A stretch of 64,000 nt of DNA, taken from positions 1,518,913-1,582,912 of the forward strand of contig NZ_JAKIRP010000001.1 in assembly GCF_021646545.1 (NCBI RefSeq). Direction: 5' to 3'. The notes beneath the pieces were generated by a model, which saw only the letters and a program-made list of their open reading frames with translations, made no database searches and was not told the DNA's origin. Positions 55,379 through 64,000 of this stretch are shown here, piece by piece; the first letter of the stretch is position 1, and every line of letters starts with the position of its first letter. The stretch is from Chitinophaga filiformis (GTDB taxonomy: Bacteria > Bacteroidota > Bacteroidia > Chitinophagales > Chitinophagaceae). Position numbers and translations under genes: made by a program.

Positions 55379-55803
55379 GTCAATAAGGATTTAAGTTTAA
55401 TCTATGGTTTGCAGTTTAAAATACAACAGTACTATATCACTTTGGTTTATCGTAACTTAGAATGCAATTTGGGGGCATCCGGTCAGACCTCCATGAAATA
55501 AACTGGATAGCAAGAGCAAACATAGGAGCTTTTTTTTAATCTTCAAGGGTGTAGTGCTAAACGATAAAACGGCGTTATTTCACTTTCACAGAAAAGATAT
55601 TGTCATTGTCAAAAAAATCGGCAGTGGTATGTACGTTTCTCTATAATTTTACTAATATTTCACGGTAGCAAGGTACGGAACAGCTTGTATATGAGGATGT
55701 TATCCTTGAATGGGTCAATATAAGCGCTTGTTTTTCAGTGTCTATCCTTCTTTCATTCGTTTGTAACGCATTTTTTTAATTATTTGAATCCAAGGCTGCG
55801 TCA
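55379..55803. other. 425-bp divergent intergenic region
   Basis: AT-rich upstream DNA shared by lemA (minus) and the receiver gene (plus). I find no supported reading frame or stable hairpin and no perfect -33/-7 pair, so the promoters are presumed from position only. Confidence 0.6.
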
Positions 55804-56268
55804 ATGAGTGCACAACACATCCATATCCTGTATGTTGATGATGAGATACACAATTTAAATGCTTTCAAGGCATCTTTCCGTAGGCTCTACACAGTGTTTA
55901 CGGCTACTTCTGCAGAGGAGGCGGAAGAGGTGCTGGCCAAGCAGGAGGTACACATCATCGTTTCTGATCAGCGGATGCCCAAGATGACGGGAATAGAGTT
56001 CTTCGAATCCATTCTCGATAAATATCCGGAACCGATCCGGATGCTGTTAACCGGGTATGCCGATATCAATGCTGTAATAGATGCCATCAATAAAGGGCAG
56101 GTATACAAATACTTCTCAAAACCCTGGAACGATGATGAGCTGAAGCAGAATATAGACAAGGCATACGAAGTTTACTCCCTCCGGAAAGAGAATAAAGAGC
56201 TAACAGCCAAGTTGCTGGATGTGAACGAGAAACTTGAATTCCTGCTACGGCAGAAACTGATTTCCTGA
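55804..56268 (+). CDS. response regulator with C-terminal coiled coil
   Basis: A 154-residue protein: a receiver domain (acidic pocket D12-D13, phosphoacceptor D55 in IIVSDQRMPKMTG, conserved lysine in KYFSKPWND) and a short coiled-coil tail (KENKELTAKLLDVNEKLEFL). The receiver resembles those that precede HD-GYP or histidine-kinase domains (RpfG-like), but here no output domain follows. It is followed by a convergent fecR gene. ATG start at 55804. Confidence 0.88.
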   Translation: MSAQHIHILYVDDEIHNLNAFKASFRRLYTVFTATSAEEAEEVLAKQEVHIIVSDQRMPKMTGIEFFESILDKYPEPIRMLLTGYADINAVIDAINKGQVYKYFSKPWNDDELKQNIDKAYEVYSLRKENKELTAKLLDVNEKLEFLLRQKLIS

Positions 56269-56278
56269 TTTCCTCCGC

Positions 56279-57514
56279 CTATTTTTTCGTTACGGTAAAG
56301 TGAATGGTACCGTCATAGATTTTGAAATCAAGACCTTTTTCCTGGCAGACGGCATTCAGAAAGTCAGCAACGGGTTTATCCTTATCAAGATCACCGGAAA
56401 CGAGCAGGTTAGCCATGCTGGGGGTTGCAAATGATACCTTCAGGCCAAACCAGCGCTTCATGACCGGAATTATATCTTCCAGCGGTTTATTGTGAAAGCG
56501 GAAGATCCCATCTCTCCAGCCAAGGGTAACGTTCTCGTCAAAACGTTTTACCTTAAAACGTTCACCCGGTTTGTAAATGGCCTCATAACCCGGTTTCAGG
56601 GTTACATCAAGACTATCACCTACATCTGTTACCACACTGCCTGTGACAAGGGAGGTTGTGATCATGTTATGATCGTAAGAATTTACGTTAAACGCCGTGC
56701 CCAATGCGATCACGGAAGTAGTACCCGTATGTACAATAAAAGGGTGTTGCGGGTCATGCGCTACCGTGAAGAAGGCTTCTCCTTCCAGGTAAACCTCCCT
56801 GGTCCTGCCAGGGAATATGAACGGGAACCGCAGGGTGGAACTGGCATTCAGGTGCACTTCCGTACCGTCGGATAATTCAATCCTGTAATCCATTCTCGGA
56901 GGTACCGCCAGTGTATTCCACTCAATGGTGCTGCTCTGGTAAATGCTGTCGTGCGTGATCTGCCTGCCGGAAAGCGGATGGATGGGCTGGGAGGCTGCAG
57001 TATCTTCAGCCGGCCCCAATGGAAAATTTCCGGCGATCAATACAGGGTTAGTTCCAACGCAAACGGTAGTGTCGGGCGATACCACATCGGGCGCCGGGGT
57101 AGTCTTTTTTACTACTGATGGCGCCTTATGATATACCATTGACGCATATGCCGGGGCTTCGGTAGGTTTCTGGAAATAACCCCGTTTGTCGGCCAGCCAG
57201 CCTGCCGCACATACAACAGCCGTAGCGAAGGCGGCTGCAATAGCGCTGTTCCGTTTAACAAACAGCGCGATCCTCGTGTGTAAGGGCTTAGGGGCAAGTA
57301 CAGCTGCTACTTTACACCAGTCATGTTCTATCCGCAGATCGTCAAGAAAAGCATTGTCAGTATATAGCTTCGCTTCTTCCTGTTCATAGTAACATTTACG
57401 AACCTGTTCATCGGTGTGTATAACATTTTGCAGCAACGTCTCTTCCACTTCACTTAATTCGCCCAGCTGCTTACGCAGGAGTAATGTGTATATATACTCT
57501 TGGTCGTATTTCAT
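56279..57514 (-). CDS. FecR-type anti-sigma factor
   Basis: A 411-residue FecR protein. A cytoplasmic N-terminal anti-sigma part with YDQEYIYTLLLRKQLGELSE is followed by a membrane helix (about 89-107). A long periplasmic linker leads into the FecR domain (LSDGTEVHLNASSTLRFPF; VYLEGEAFFTVAHDPQHPFI; VIALGTAFNVNSYD), and the C-terminal DUF4974-like part has LEDIIPVMKRWFGLKVSF. The linker (about 110-215) is unusually long. No SusC/SusD pair follows, and the sigma gene upstream lacks region 4, so this pathway may be degenerate or rewired. Confidence 0.9.
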   Translation of the reverse strand: MKYDQEYIYTLLLRKQLGELSEVEETLLQNVIHTDEQVRKCYYEQEEAKLYTDNAFLDDLRIEHDWCKVAAVLAPKPLHTRIALFVKRNSAIAAAFATAVVCAAGWLADKRGYFQKPTEAPAYASMVYHKAPSVVKKTTPAPDVVSPDTTVCVGTNPVLIAGNFPLGPAEDTAASQPIHPLSGRQITHDSIYQSSTIEWNTLAVPPRMDYRIELSDGTEVHLNASSTLRFPFIFPGRTREVYLEGEAFFTVAHDPQHPFIVHTGTTSVIALGTAFNVNSYDHNMITTSLVTGSVVTDVGDSLDVTLKPGYEAIYKPGERFKVKRFDENVTLGWRDGIFRFHNKPLEDIIPVMKRWFGLKVSFATPSMANLLVSGDLDKDKPVADFLNAVCQEKGLDFKIYDGTIHFTVTKK

Positions 57515-57559
57515 CTTCTGGTGAGAGGATTATTTTGGGTGATGTAGATGTGGTGTTCT

Positions 57560-57916
57560 TCATGAGTCGAGCATTACTGCCAGTTGCGAAGATAAGGCCT
57601 GGGGTACAAGGGCAGGTCCCGTCTGGCAGGGCGGACAAGGACTGGCTGGCGCCTGTTGTATCCTTCGGCATCGTTCAAGTAAAAGATGGTAAAAAAATCC
57701 TCCGGGTGAATGGGCTATTTGCCTGTAGCTCTTTTTTTTCCATACCTCTATGAATAATTCCTGCACTACCTCTTTCGCACGCTCCTGGTCCCCCAGCATC
57801 TGGCAGGCTTTAAAGCAAAGGGGCTTATAGTATTTCATAAAGAAGTATTGGTAAGCCTCAAGTCTGTTATCTTTCTGGAGGGCTGATAACATTGTGATGT
57901 CCTCGCTGATTTGCAT
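57560..57916 (-). pseudogene. truncated ECF sigma factor lacking region 4
   Basis: A 118-residue product with a good ECF region 2 (YYKPLCFKACQMLGDQERAK; EVVQELFIEVWKKKSYRQI; FFYHLLLERCRRIQQ). It then changes to a proline-rich tail (APASPCPPCQTGPALVPQAL) and stops. The region 4 needed to bind -35 DNA (about 55 residues) is absent, and only 45 bp separate this stop from fecR, so it cannot be hiding in another frame there. Either a deletion removed it or the protein survives as a region-2-only partner of the FecR protein. ATG start at 57916. Confidence 0.7.
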
Positions 57917-58089
57917 ACTATTTGGGATTGTGTAGTGTGTATCGGTTTGGTAAGGTTAAGTTCGATCAAAAGTTCAACAAAATTGTTAATACGGTGTTAA
58001 TGTGGTCAAATTGATCAGCTGAAACAGACAAATCAATATTTCCGACTTTCCCTTAAATTGCACCTTTCTAAAAGTTAATTTACTGGAAC

Positions 58090-59460
58090 ATGCAAGTTTG
58101 GAAAGATTACCAGGTTACACACAAAGATCGTTTCCTCGAAGAACTGCTGGAACTGCTGCGCATCCCTTCTGTTAGTGCTGACTCCTCATTCAGCAAGGAT
58201 GTTAAAGCCTGTGCGGAAGCTGTGAAACTGCGCCTGCAGGAAGCTGGCGCCGAGAAAGTGGAGATTTGCCCTACTGCGGGCCATCCTATAGTATATGGAG
58301 AAAAGATCGTAGATCCTGCACTGCCTACCGTGTTGGTATATGGGCACTACGACGTACAGCCTGCAGATCCGCTGGAGCTCTGGCATAGCGGTCCGTTTGA
58401 ACCCGTTATCAAGGAAGAGAAGATCTATGCACGCGGCAGCGCCGATGATAAAGGACAGTTTTATATGCATGTAAAGGCATTTGAAACCATGGCCAAAACC
58501 GGCACCTTACCCTGCAATATCAAATTCATGATAGAAGGAGAGGAGGAAGTTGGATCTGCCAACCTCGGCGTCTTCATCAGGGATAATAAAGAAAAATTAA
58601 AAGCAGACGTGGTGCTGATCTCCGATACTGCGATGCTCAGCCTGGAAAATCCTTCACTGGATACCGGCCTGCGCGGTCTTTCCTATATGGAAGTGGAAGT
58701 GACCGGTCCGAACCGCGACCTGCACAGCGGTGTTTATGGCGGCGCTGTAGCTAATCCGGCTACCATCCTGTGTAAGATGATCGCTTCCATGCACGACGAA
58801 AACAATCACATCACTATTCCTGGTTTTTACGATAAAGTACAGGAACTGACGAAAGAAGAGCGTGCAGCCCTGAACGCCGCTCCTTTCGACGAAGCTGAAT
58901 ATAAGGCTGACCTGGGTGTGGATGAATTGTGGGGCGAAAAGGGGTATACTACTATCGAGCGTACCGGCATTCGTCCTACCCTGGAAGTGAATGGTATCTG
59001 GGGCGGTTATACCGGCGAAGGTTCCAAAACGGTATTGCCGTCCAAAGCTTCTGCCAAGATCTCTATGCGCCTCGTGCCCAACCAGGACTGGAAAGAGATC
59101 TCTGCACTGTTCCAGGCGCACTTTGAAAAGATCGCTCCGAAAAGCGTGAAGGTGAAGGTAACTACCCATCACGGTGGCAGCCCTTACGTAACGCCAACAG
59201 ATCACATAGCTTTCAAGGCAGCCAGCGAAGCTATCAAGTCTACCTTCGGTAAAGGTCCGATCCCAATGCGCGGCGGTGGAAGTATTCCTATCGTAGCACT
59301 GTTTGAGAAGGAACTGGGACTGAAGACCATCCTCATGGGTTTTGGCCTGGACAGCGATAACCTGCACTCTCCAAACGAAAAGTATGGCCTGGCCAACTTC
59401 TATAAAGGAATTGAGACCATCCCGTACTTCCACAAGTATTTCGCGGAAATGAGCAAATAG
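58090..59460 (+). CDS. M20 family dipeptidase
   Basis: A 456-residue zinc peptidase of the M20 family, close to carnosinase/CNDP-type dipeptidases. Metal ligands and catalytic residues are visible: H86 and D88 in VYGHYDVQP, D119/D120 in ARGSADDKGQ, E151/E152 in MIEGEEEVGS, and the C-terminal histidine in DNLHSPNEKY. The dimerisation lid lies in the middle (VTGPNRDLHSGVYGGAVANP). It removes amino acids from dipeptides in the cytoplasm. Single-gene unit with a hairpin after the stop. ATG start at 58090. Confidence 0.93.
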   Translation: MQVWKDYQVTHKDRFLEELLELLRIPSVSADSSFSKDVKACAEAVKLRLQEAGAEKVEICPTAGHPIVYGEKIVDPALPTVLVYGHYDVQPADPLELWHSGPFEPVIKEEKIYARGSADDKGQFYMHVKAFETMAKTGTLPCNIKFMIEGEEEVGSANLGVFIRDNKEKLKADVVLISDTAMLSLENPSLDTGLRGLSYMEVEVTGPNRDLHSGVYGGAVANPATILCKMIASMHDENNHITIPGFYDKVQELTKEERAALNAAPFDEAEYKADLGVDELWGEKGYTTIERTGIRPTLEVNGIWGGYTGEGSKTVLPSKASAKISMRLVPNQDWKEISALFQAHFEKIAPKSVKVKVTTHHGGSPYVTPTDHIAFKAASEAIKSTFGKGPIPMRGGGSIPIVALFEKELGLKTILMGFGLDSDNLHSPNEKYGLANFYKGIETIPYFHKYFAEMSK

Positions 59461-59489
59461 CCTGATAACGCTATTTATTGATAAATTTG

Positions 59490-59519
59490 AAGGCCGGCTC
59501 GTTACTACGGGCCGGCCTT
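59490..59519 (+). terminator. stem-loop after the dipeptidase gene
   Basis: A perfect 9-bp stem (AAGGCCGGC / GCCGGCCTT) with a 12-nt loop lies 30 bp past the stop. There is no T run, so termination may be partial and allow read-through into the S4 gene, whose start is 16 bp further. Confidence 0.55.
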
Positions 59520-59534
59520 ATACATATCTCAAAG

Positions 59535-59930
59535 ATGAAAGCAGTAGAAAAAGTACGTATCGACAAATACCTCTGGTCTATCAGGATCTTTAAGACCCGT
59601 TCCCTGGCCTCTGCCGGCTGTGAATCAGGGAGGGTGAAGATGAATGGAGTAGCGGTAAAAGCTGCCCGCTCCGTAGCTGTTAACGATATTTACGAGATCA
59701 GGACTGAAGGCCGTAAATGGGTGATACAGGTGACTGGCCTGCTGGCCAACCGTGTACAGTTCACGGAAGCGATAAAGTATTATAACGACATCACCCCCGA
59801 AGAAGACAAGCAACAGCACCGTGAAGCCTCTGTGTTCCAGACAGGTAAGCGTCCCAGCAAGATCGGCCGTCCGACCAAAAAGGAACGCCGTGAACTGGAT
59901 GACTTCATGGGCGGCGAAGAAGATTTCTAA
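59535..59930 (+). CDS. S4-domain RNA-binding protein (Hsp15-like)
   Basis: A 131-residue protein with an N-terminal S4 RNA-binding domain (KVRIDKYLWSIRIFKTRSLA; SGRVKMNGVAVKAARSVAVN) and a basic C-terminal tail (GKRPSKIGRPTKKERRELDD). It resembles Hsp15 (HslR), which rescues free 50S subunits carrying peptidyl-tRNA. ATG 59535 (MKAVEKVRID) is chosen; the frame is open 57 nt further upstream, into the hairpin. It is likely the first gene before lysA (99 bp). Confidence 0.9.
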   Translation: MKAVEKVRIDKYLWSIRIFKTRSLASAGCESGRVKMNGVAVKAARSVAVNDIYEIRTEGRKWVIQVTGLLANRVQFTEAIKYYNDITPEEDKQQHREASVFQTGKRPSKIGRPTKKERRELDDFMGGEEDF

Positions 59931-60028
59931 AAATCTCCGGTTTCAGTAGTAAATTCGCAGACTTTTCAGGCGGCCTTTGCAGAAAATCAGCCACCTGCAT
60001 GTGAAAATTTGTAAATCATTATCCATAA

Positions 60029-61249
60029 ATGTCTAAGCAAAGCGATCTTCTCTCAGCCGACTTCCTCGTGAAAGTGGCAGAAGAATTTGGAACACCGGTA
60101 TATGTATATCACGCTGAAAAAATAAAGATCCAGTACGAAAAGCTGCAAGGCGCTTTCCATAAAACGGATGCCCGCTTTTTCTACGCCTGTAAAGCACTTA
60201 CCAATATCAACATCCTGAAGTACATCAACTCGCTGGGTTGCGGACTGGATACCGTATCCATCCAGGAAGTGATGCTGGGGCTGAAAGCAGGTTTTTCGCC
60301 TGATAACATCATCTTCACCCCTAACTGTGTGGACCTGGACGAGATTATCGCTGCGAAAGACCTCGGTGTTCATATCAATATCGACAACATATCCATCCTG
60401 GAGCAGTTTGGCAACCGGTTTGGCGATACTTACCCTATCTGTATCCGCCTGAACCCGCACATCATGGCCGGTGGAAACTATAAGATCTCTACCGGGCACG
60501 TTGACAGCAAGTTCGGCATCTCCATTCACCAGCTGCGCCATATTGAGCGTATTGTGAAGAGCACCAGGCTGAAAGTGACGGGCCTGCACATGCACACCGG
60601 CTCTGAGATCAAGGATGTAGATGTATTCCTGCGCGGCGTTGAGATTATGTTCGAACAGGCAGTACATTTCCCTGACCTTGAGTTCATTGACCTGGGTAGC
60701 GGCTTCAAAGTTGCTTATCAGTCCGGCGATCCCGAAACAGACATTAACCTCCTGGGCAAAAAGCTGTCAGAGGCCTTCAATAAATTCACCAAGACCTACA
60801 ACCGTCCATTGCAGGTATGGTTTGAGCCAGGTAAGTTCCTGGTAAGCCAGTGCGGCTATTTCATCGTAAAGGCGAATGTTATCAAACAGACTACAGCTAC
60901 CGTGTTCGTGGGAGTGAATTCAGGTTTCAACCACCTGATCAGACCTATGTTCTACGATGCTTTCCACCTGATCCGCAACATTTCCAATCCTAAAGGAACT
61001 GAGCGTATCTATACCATTGTCGGAAATATCTGTGAAACAGATACTTTTGGCTGGGACCGTAAGCTGAATGAAGTGAAAGAAGGAGATTACCTGGTGTTTT
61101 ACAATGCCGGCGCCTATGGCTTCGAAATGTCCTCCAATTTTAACTCCCGCCTGAAACCGGCAGAAGTACTGGTAAAGGACGGCAAAGCACAGCTGATCCG
61201 TAAGCGGGATGTACTGGAAGACCTGCTGCGCAACCAGATCGAGTTATAA
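60029..61249 (+). CDS. lysA: diaminopimelate decarboxylase
   Basis: A 406-residue PLP enzyme of the alanine-racemase fold, type III decarboxylase family, making lysine from meso-diaminopimelate. The PLP lysine is K55 in FFYACKALTN. Other motifs are SKFGIS, LHMHTGSEI, the glycine loop DLGSGF, WFEPGKFLVSQCGYF, the active-site cysteine in GNICETDTFGWDR, and YGFEMSSNFNSRLKPAEVLV. Some members of this group act on carboxynorspermidine, but the overall motif set favours LysA. A strong terminator follows. Confidence 0.9.
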   Translation: MSKQSDLLSADFLVKVAEEFGTPVYVYHAEKIKIQYEKLQGAFHKTDARFFYACKALTNINILKYINSLGCGLDTVSIQEVMLGLKAGFSPDNIIFTPNCVDLDEIIAAKDLGVHINIDNISILEQFGNRFGDTYPICIRLNPHIMAGGNYKISTGHVDSKFGISIHQLRHIERIVKSTRLKVTGLHMHTGSEIKDVDVFLRGVEIMFEQAVHFPDLEFIDLGSGFKVAYQSGDPETDINLLGKKLSEAFNKFTKTYNRPLQVWFEPGKFLVSQCGYFIVKANVIKQTTATVFVGVNSGFNHLIRPMFYDAFHLIRNISNPKGTERIYTIVGNICETDTFGWDRKLNEVKEGDYLVFYNAGAYGFEMSSNFNSRLKPAEVLVKDGKAQLIRKRDVLEDLLRNQIEL

Positions 61250-61277
61250 TAACTAAATAGTTAATACTTAAGTTACT

Positions 61278-61315
61278 AATGCAGATTTGTATAAGCAAAT
61301 CTGCATTTTTTTTGA
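61278..61315 (+). terminator. Rho-independent terminator of lysA
   Basis: A perfect 12-bp stem (AATGCAGATTTG / CAAATCTGCATT) with a 6-nt loop is followed by a run of T. Confidence 0.9.
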
Positions 61316-61471
61316 AGTGTGATAACAAGTTTTAACATAAATTTGCAGGATTATTCACCTTGTAATCCTGCTTTTACCTGCACACTGTCTATACTGCCAT
61401 GAAATAAAATAATTTATTGTTCCATTCGTCTGTTATAGTATACGATGAGTATTTTTTACACATTATAGTTT

Positions 61472-63808
61472 ATGAAAGTTTTATCAGCTAACTCCGAAGT
61501 GTTCAGGGAAGAGGAAGTAATGATAGACAGCCATATCTCATTTGGACCTTACGTTAAGTTTCTGAAAGAAAAGGCTGCTAAGACATCGGACGCGCGTTCT
61601 GCTTACTATCAGAAGATAGTTAAGCAGTTTGAAGGTAACCCTGCTTTATTGGGCCCCATCGCCGGTGCGGACGATCTGTCTGCCTACCAGGAGTATCTCG
61701 ACCTCATTATCGCCACAATATTCCCTGTCACCGTCGACATGGAGAAAGACATATATGGCATAGGCGTGCCGCATAAGTTTGCCATCTTCTATTATTCCGA
61801 TCTGTTCAAGAAGCTCTTCGCCGCTAATGGCGATAAGCTGGTGGCAGTGCCGGAAGGGATCTCTGTTGAGAAAGTAAAAAGAGACAAACTGGAATGGTTA
61901 TACAAACTCTTGCTTGAAAAAGTATATGGGTTCCCGATGGATTATCAGAATGAGATCATCCATCATGTAACCCTGCCCGAAAGTAACGGGTTGAAGAAGT
62001 ATGTAAAACTACATATTGACGCACGCTTCGTAGATGTAAAAGTGAAAGGAGAGATCCCTAATCTGAAATATGATAACATCTGCCAGCAGCATTTCGCGCT
62101 TGAAACATTACAGGAATTGCTGCCACTGAGCAATTTTGCACTGGAAGGTTTTGTGATCTGGACTATACAGGATGTCACAAAAGATGAGGTGCAGAACACC
62201 ATGAAGAACCTGATCCTTAACATGCACGACGGTAACGAGCAAGAGACCTACCGTAGAATGGAAGAGGAACTGGAATCACTGATCCAGCAGGAAGATATCA
62301 GTGTGCATATTGTACCGATCCCAAAGATCAATGGTAAGTATGTACTGGAATGTGACCTTTGCGAAAGTGGTGTCATGCTGGGTGTGATCAACAATGGAAA
62401 ACAGCAGCAGCAATTATTCCAGCAACTGCTGGAACACCTGATGCGGCAGAAAGATCCCTTGCTCATCCCCGAAGTGACAGATGCTACCTTGTTGTCTTAT
62501 CCTTTCCTGCGTTACCTGCCACTAAAAGGTATTAAGAGCTACCTGATGGCGCCTGTATGGTATGAAGGTCAGTTGCTCGGTATTGTTGAAATAGCGTCTT
62601 CCCAAGCTAATAAGATCACTGCCGAGACCATTGGCAGGGCATATCCTGCTCATCAGCAGGTGATGATGCTGCTGACAAGAGGGGCCGATATCGTGAATAA
62701 CCGCATCGTGCAGGTGATCAAAGAGCAATTCACTGCCTTACAACCTTCAGTGGAATGGAAGTTTACAGATGCCGCCTGGCATTATCTCCATACGCCGGCA
62801 GAAGAACGTAAGGACATTGGTAATATCTCTTTTGAAGATGTATATCCTTTATATGGCGCTGTTGATATCAGGAACTCTTCTACAGAACGCAGCAATGCGA
62901 TCCATGAAGACCTGCGGGAACAGTTGCTGCTGATCAGGGAAACACTTGATTATATTGGTAACACGATCTATCTGCCATTGCTGGAGGAACTGAAGTTTAA
63001 GAATGATGAGCTGATCACTGGTATCACCAGCGGCATGCTGTCAGAAGATGAACTGAAGACCAACAACTACCTCGATGAAGAAATAGGACCATTGTTCCGA
63101 CACCTGCATGAAAGCCATGCTGAACTGCAGCCGGTGCTGGAACGGTATTTCTCCCTGGTAGATACCTCAGAAGGGCACATCCTGCATCACCGTCAGGAAT
63201 ATGAAGAAAGCCTGGCGAAGATCAATGAGAAGATCAATAAATATCTGGATAAAGAGAAAGAGAATATTCAGCATTCTTTCCCCTGCTACTTTGAAAAGTA
63301 CCGTACCGACGGTGTTGAATACAATATCTATATCGGACAGGCTATCGCCCAGAACCGCAAATTCGATCTGCTGTACCTGCGCAACCTCCGTCTGTGGCAG
63401 CTTTCTTCCATGGCAGAGATCGCGAAGATGACAAATAAGCTGAAAGACAAGCTGAAAGTGCCTCTACAGACCACACAGCTGATCCTGGTGCACAGCAATC
63501 CGATAGATATCAGCTTCCGTCAGGATGAACGCCGCTTTGATGTGGAAGGTGCTTACAATATCCGTTATGAGATCATGAAGAAACGGATAGATAAAGTACA
63601 CATCCGCCAGACAGGTAAACGCCTTACACAACCGGGTACTATTTCTATTGTATATGCCTATGCGAAGGAAATGGAAGAATATCTGAAGTATATCACCTTC
63701 CTGCAGAATAAAGGTGTATTGGCATCTGAAGTGGAAATGCTCGACCTCGAAGACCTGCAGGGAGTAAGTGGTCTGAGGGCATTACGCGTGAAGGTGAATA
63801 TGGACTAA
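61472..63808 (+). CDS. large GAF-domain-like cytoplasmic protein
   Basis: A 778-residue soluble protein that I recognise only as a Bacteroidota GAF-domain-type protein. Residues 300-420 look like a GAF fold (KSYLMAPVWYEGQLLGIVEI, then ASSQANKITAETIG). The surrounding regions are mostly helical, with charged repeats (EESLAKINEKINKYLDKEKE). No signal peptide, kinase or cyclase domain is visible. ATG 61472 (MKVLSANSEVF) gives the full frame; ATG 61520 (MIDSHISFGPYV) is an alternative. It stands alone with its own terminator. Function unknown; ligand sensing is possible. Confidence 0.7.
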   Translation: MKVLSANSEVFREEEVMIDSHISFGPYVKFLKEKAAKTSDARSAYYQKIVKQFEGNPALLGPIAGADDLSAYQEYLDLIIATIFPVTVDMEKDIYGIGVPHKFAIFYYSDLFKKLFAANGDKLVAVPEGISVEKVKRDKLEWLYKLLLEKVYGFPMDYQNEIIHHVTLPESNGLKKYVKLHIDARFVDVKVKGEIPNLKYDNICQQHFALETLQELLPLSNFALEGFVIWTIQDVTKDEVQNTMKNLILNMHDGNEQETYRRMEEELESLIQQEDISVHIVPIPKINGKYVLECDLCESGVMLGVINNGKQQQQLFQQLLEHLMRQKDPLLIPEVTDATLLSYPFLRYLPLKGIKSYLMAPVWYEGQLLGIVEIASSQANKITAETIGRAYPAHQQVMMLLTRGADIVNNRIVQVIKEQFTALQPSVEWKFTDAAWHYLHTPAEERKDIGNISFEDVYPLYGAVDIRNSSTERSNAIHEDLREQLLLIRETLDYIGNTIYLPLLEELKFKNDELITGITSGMLSEDELKTNNYLDEEIGPLFRHLHESHAELQPVLERYFSLVDTSEGHILHHRQEYEESLAKINEKINKYLDKEKENIQHSFPCYFEKYRTDGVEYNIYIGQAIAQNRKFDLLYLRNLRLWQLSSMAEIAKMTNKLKDKLKVPLQTTQLILVHSNPIDISFRQDERRFDVEGAYNIRYEIMKKRIDKVHIRQTGKRLTQPGTISIVYAYAKEMEEYLKYITFLQNKGVLASEVEMLDLEDLQGVSGLRALRVKVNMD

Positions 63809-63837
63809 CCAGGACTGTAGGATTTAATATAAAACAG

Positions 63838-63875
63838 AAAGGCCCGCTCTTGTTATGAGAGCGGGCCTTTGTTTA
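63838..63875 (+). terminator. Rho-independent terminator, target site of the intron
   Basis: A perfect 13-bp stem (AAAGGCCCGCTCT / AGAGCGGGCCTTT) with a 7-nt loop ends the upstream gene. The group II intron begins 7 bp after the stem. Confidence 0.92.
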
Positions 63876-63877
63876 TT

Positions 63878-64000
63878 GTGCGCCCGGCACGGGCGCAAAC
63901 TCTAGGGTGTAAGTCCCGAACGCGCCTTGATAGTGGGAAGCGTTAACCCAAGGCAAGGGTGTCCTCCGTGAGGAGGAATCTGAAGGAAGCCGGCGGTAAA
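63878..64000 (+). mobile_element. group II intron, class C, 5' part (cut by window end)
   Basis: The sequence starts GTGCGCCCGGCACGGGCG, the 5' boundary and first stem of domain I. It continues with AGGGTGTAAGTCCCGAAC, AAGGCAAGGGTGTCC, GAATCTGAAGGAAGC and CGGCGGTAAA. These blocks match, in order and spacing, the class C intron of Oceanobacillus iheyensis as I remember it (GTGTGCCCGGC..., AGGGTGAGAGTCCCGAAC, AAGGGTGTCC, GAATCTGAAGGAAGC). Class C introns insert after terminator hairpins, exactly as here. The reverse transcriptase gene and 3' end lie beyond the window. Confidence 0.9.

Noticed and set aside
57471..57671. 66-codon minus-strand frame as the missing sigma region 4
   Set aside because: Its sequence has no helix-turn-helix and is the same DNA read in a shifted frame across the end of the truncated sigma gene; it overlaps the fecR start.
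58654..59433. 259-codon minus-strand open frame
   Set aside because: It is the antisense shadow of the M20 dipeptidase, whose catalytic motifs cover the same bases.

Overview
The window looks like chromosomal DNA of a member of the Bacteroidota, most likely a Chitinophaga-like genus of the Chitinophagaceae. The evidence is the -33 TTG / -7 TAnnTTTG promoter type (clearest in front of two tRNA-Glu genes), ECF sigma/FecR genes, a periplasmic propeller/LytS-type sensor kinase, two-gene RHS loci with a DUF6443-like region, spondin-type and GH16-like lipoproteins, and many LuxR/AraC/Crp regulators. This is a family-level guess from gene content; no rRNA is present to confirm it.

Layout. 1-3.5 kb: the 5' part of an ECF sigma gene, a Tat-exported Gfo/Idh/MocA oxidoreductase, a CHAD protein and a LuxR-type response regulator. 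3.7-15.1 kb: nine tightly packed minus-strand genes (overlaps of 4-11 nt or gaps of 1-4 nt). From the promoter end they encode a TPP-dependent acetolactate-synthase-like enzyme, an AMP-forming acyl-CoA ligase, a citrate-synthase-like enzyme, an NAD(P)-dependent Gfo/Idh oxidoreductase, a MalY/PatB-type PLP enzyme, a small P-loop kinase-like protein, an MFS exporter and two tandem DoxX-like membrane proteins. I read this as an operon for making and exporting an unidentified small molecule, and it is the best candidate here for an undescribed system. 15.3-18 kb: ClC channel/antiporter and a divergent Crp/Fnr regulator. 18.2-21.5 kb: a secreted HExxH protein translationally coupled to a second secreted unknown.

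21.6-33.3 kb: tRNA-Glu, a receiver-like protein without its phosphoacceptor Asp, an 11-bp-periodic inverted/tandem repeat, a GT-C membrane glycosyltransferase, a dienelactone-hydrolase-like lipoprotein, a PAS histidine kinase facing a lone receiver, a spondin lipoprotein, an AraC regulator, a GH16-like lipoprotein, and a Crp / DJ-1 / quinone-oxidoreductase stress module. 33.3-46.4 kb is accessory DNA: a broken secreted-protein fragment, a C70-like papain-fold protease, a copy of the tRNA-Glu terminator, a putative immunity gene, a 1811-aa RHS protein with a polymorphic C-terminus, its 1144-aa partner, a frameshifted Imm32-like immunity gene, a scrap of a DUF4143-type ATPase, and a second identical tRNA-Glu.

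46.5-63.8 kb is mostly housekeeping: gap-pgk, a dicarboxylate/amino-acid:cation symporter, a large propeller sensor kinase with a TTG start, lemA with two TPM-domain genes, a receiver protein, fecR with a sigma factor that lacks region 4, an M20 dipeptidase, an S4 RNA-binding protein, lysA and a large GAF-like protein. The window ends inside a group II intron of the class C type. It begins 7 bp after a Rho-independent terminator stem, which is the typical target of that class.
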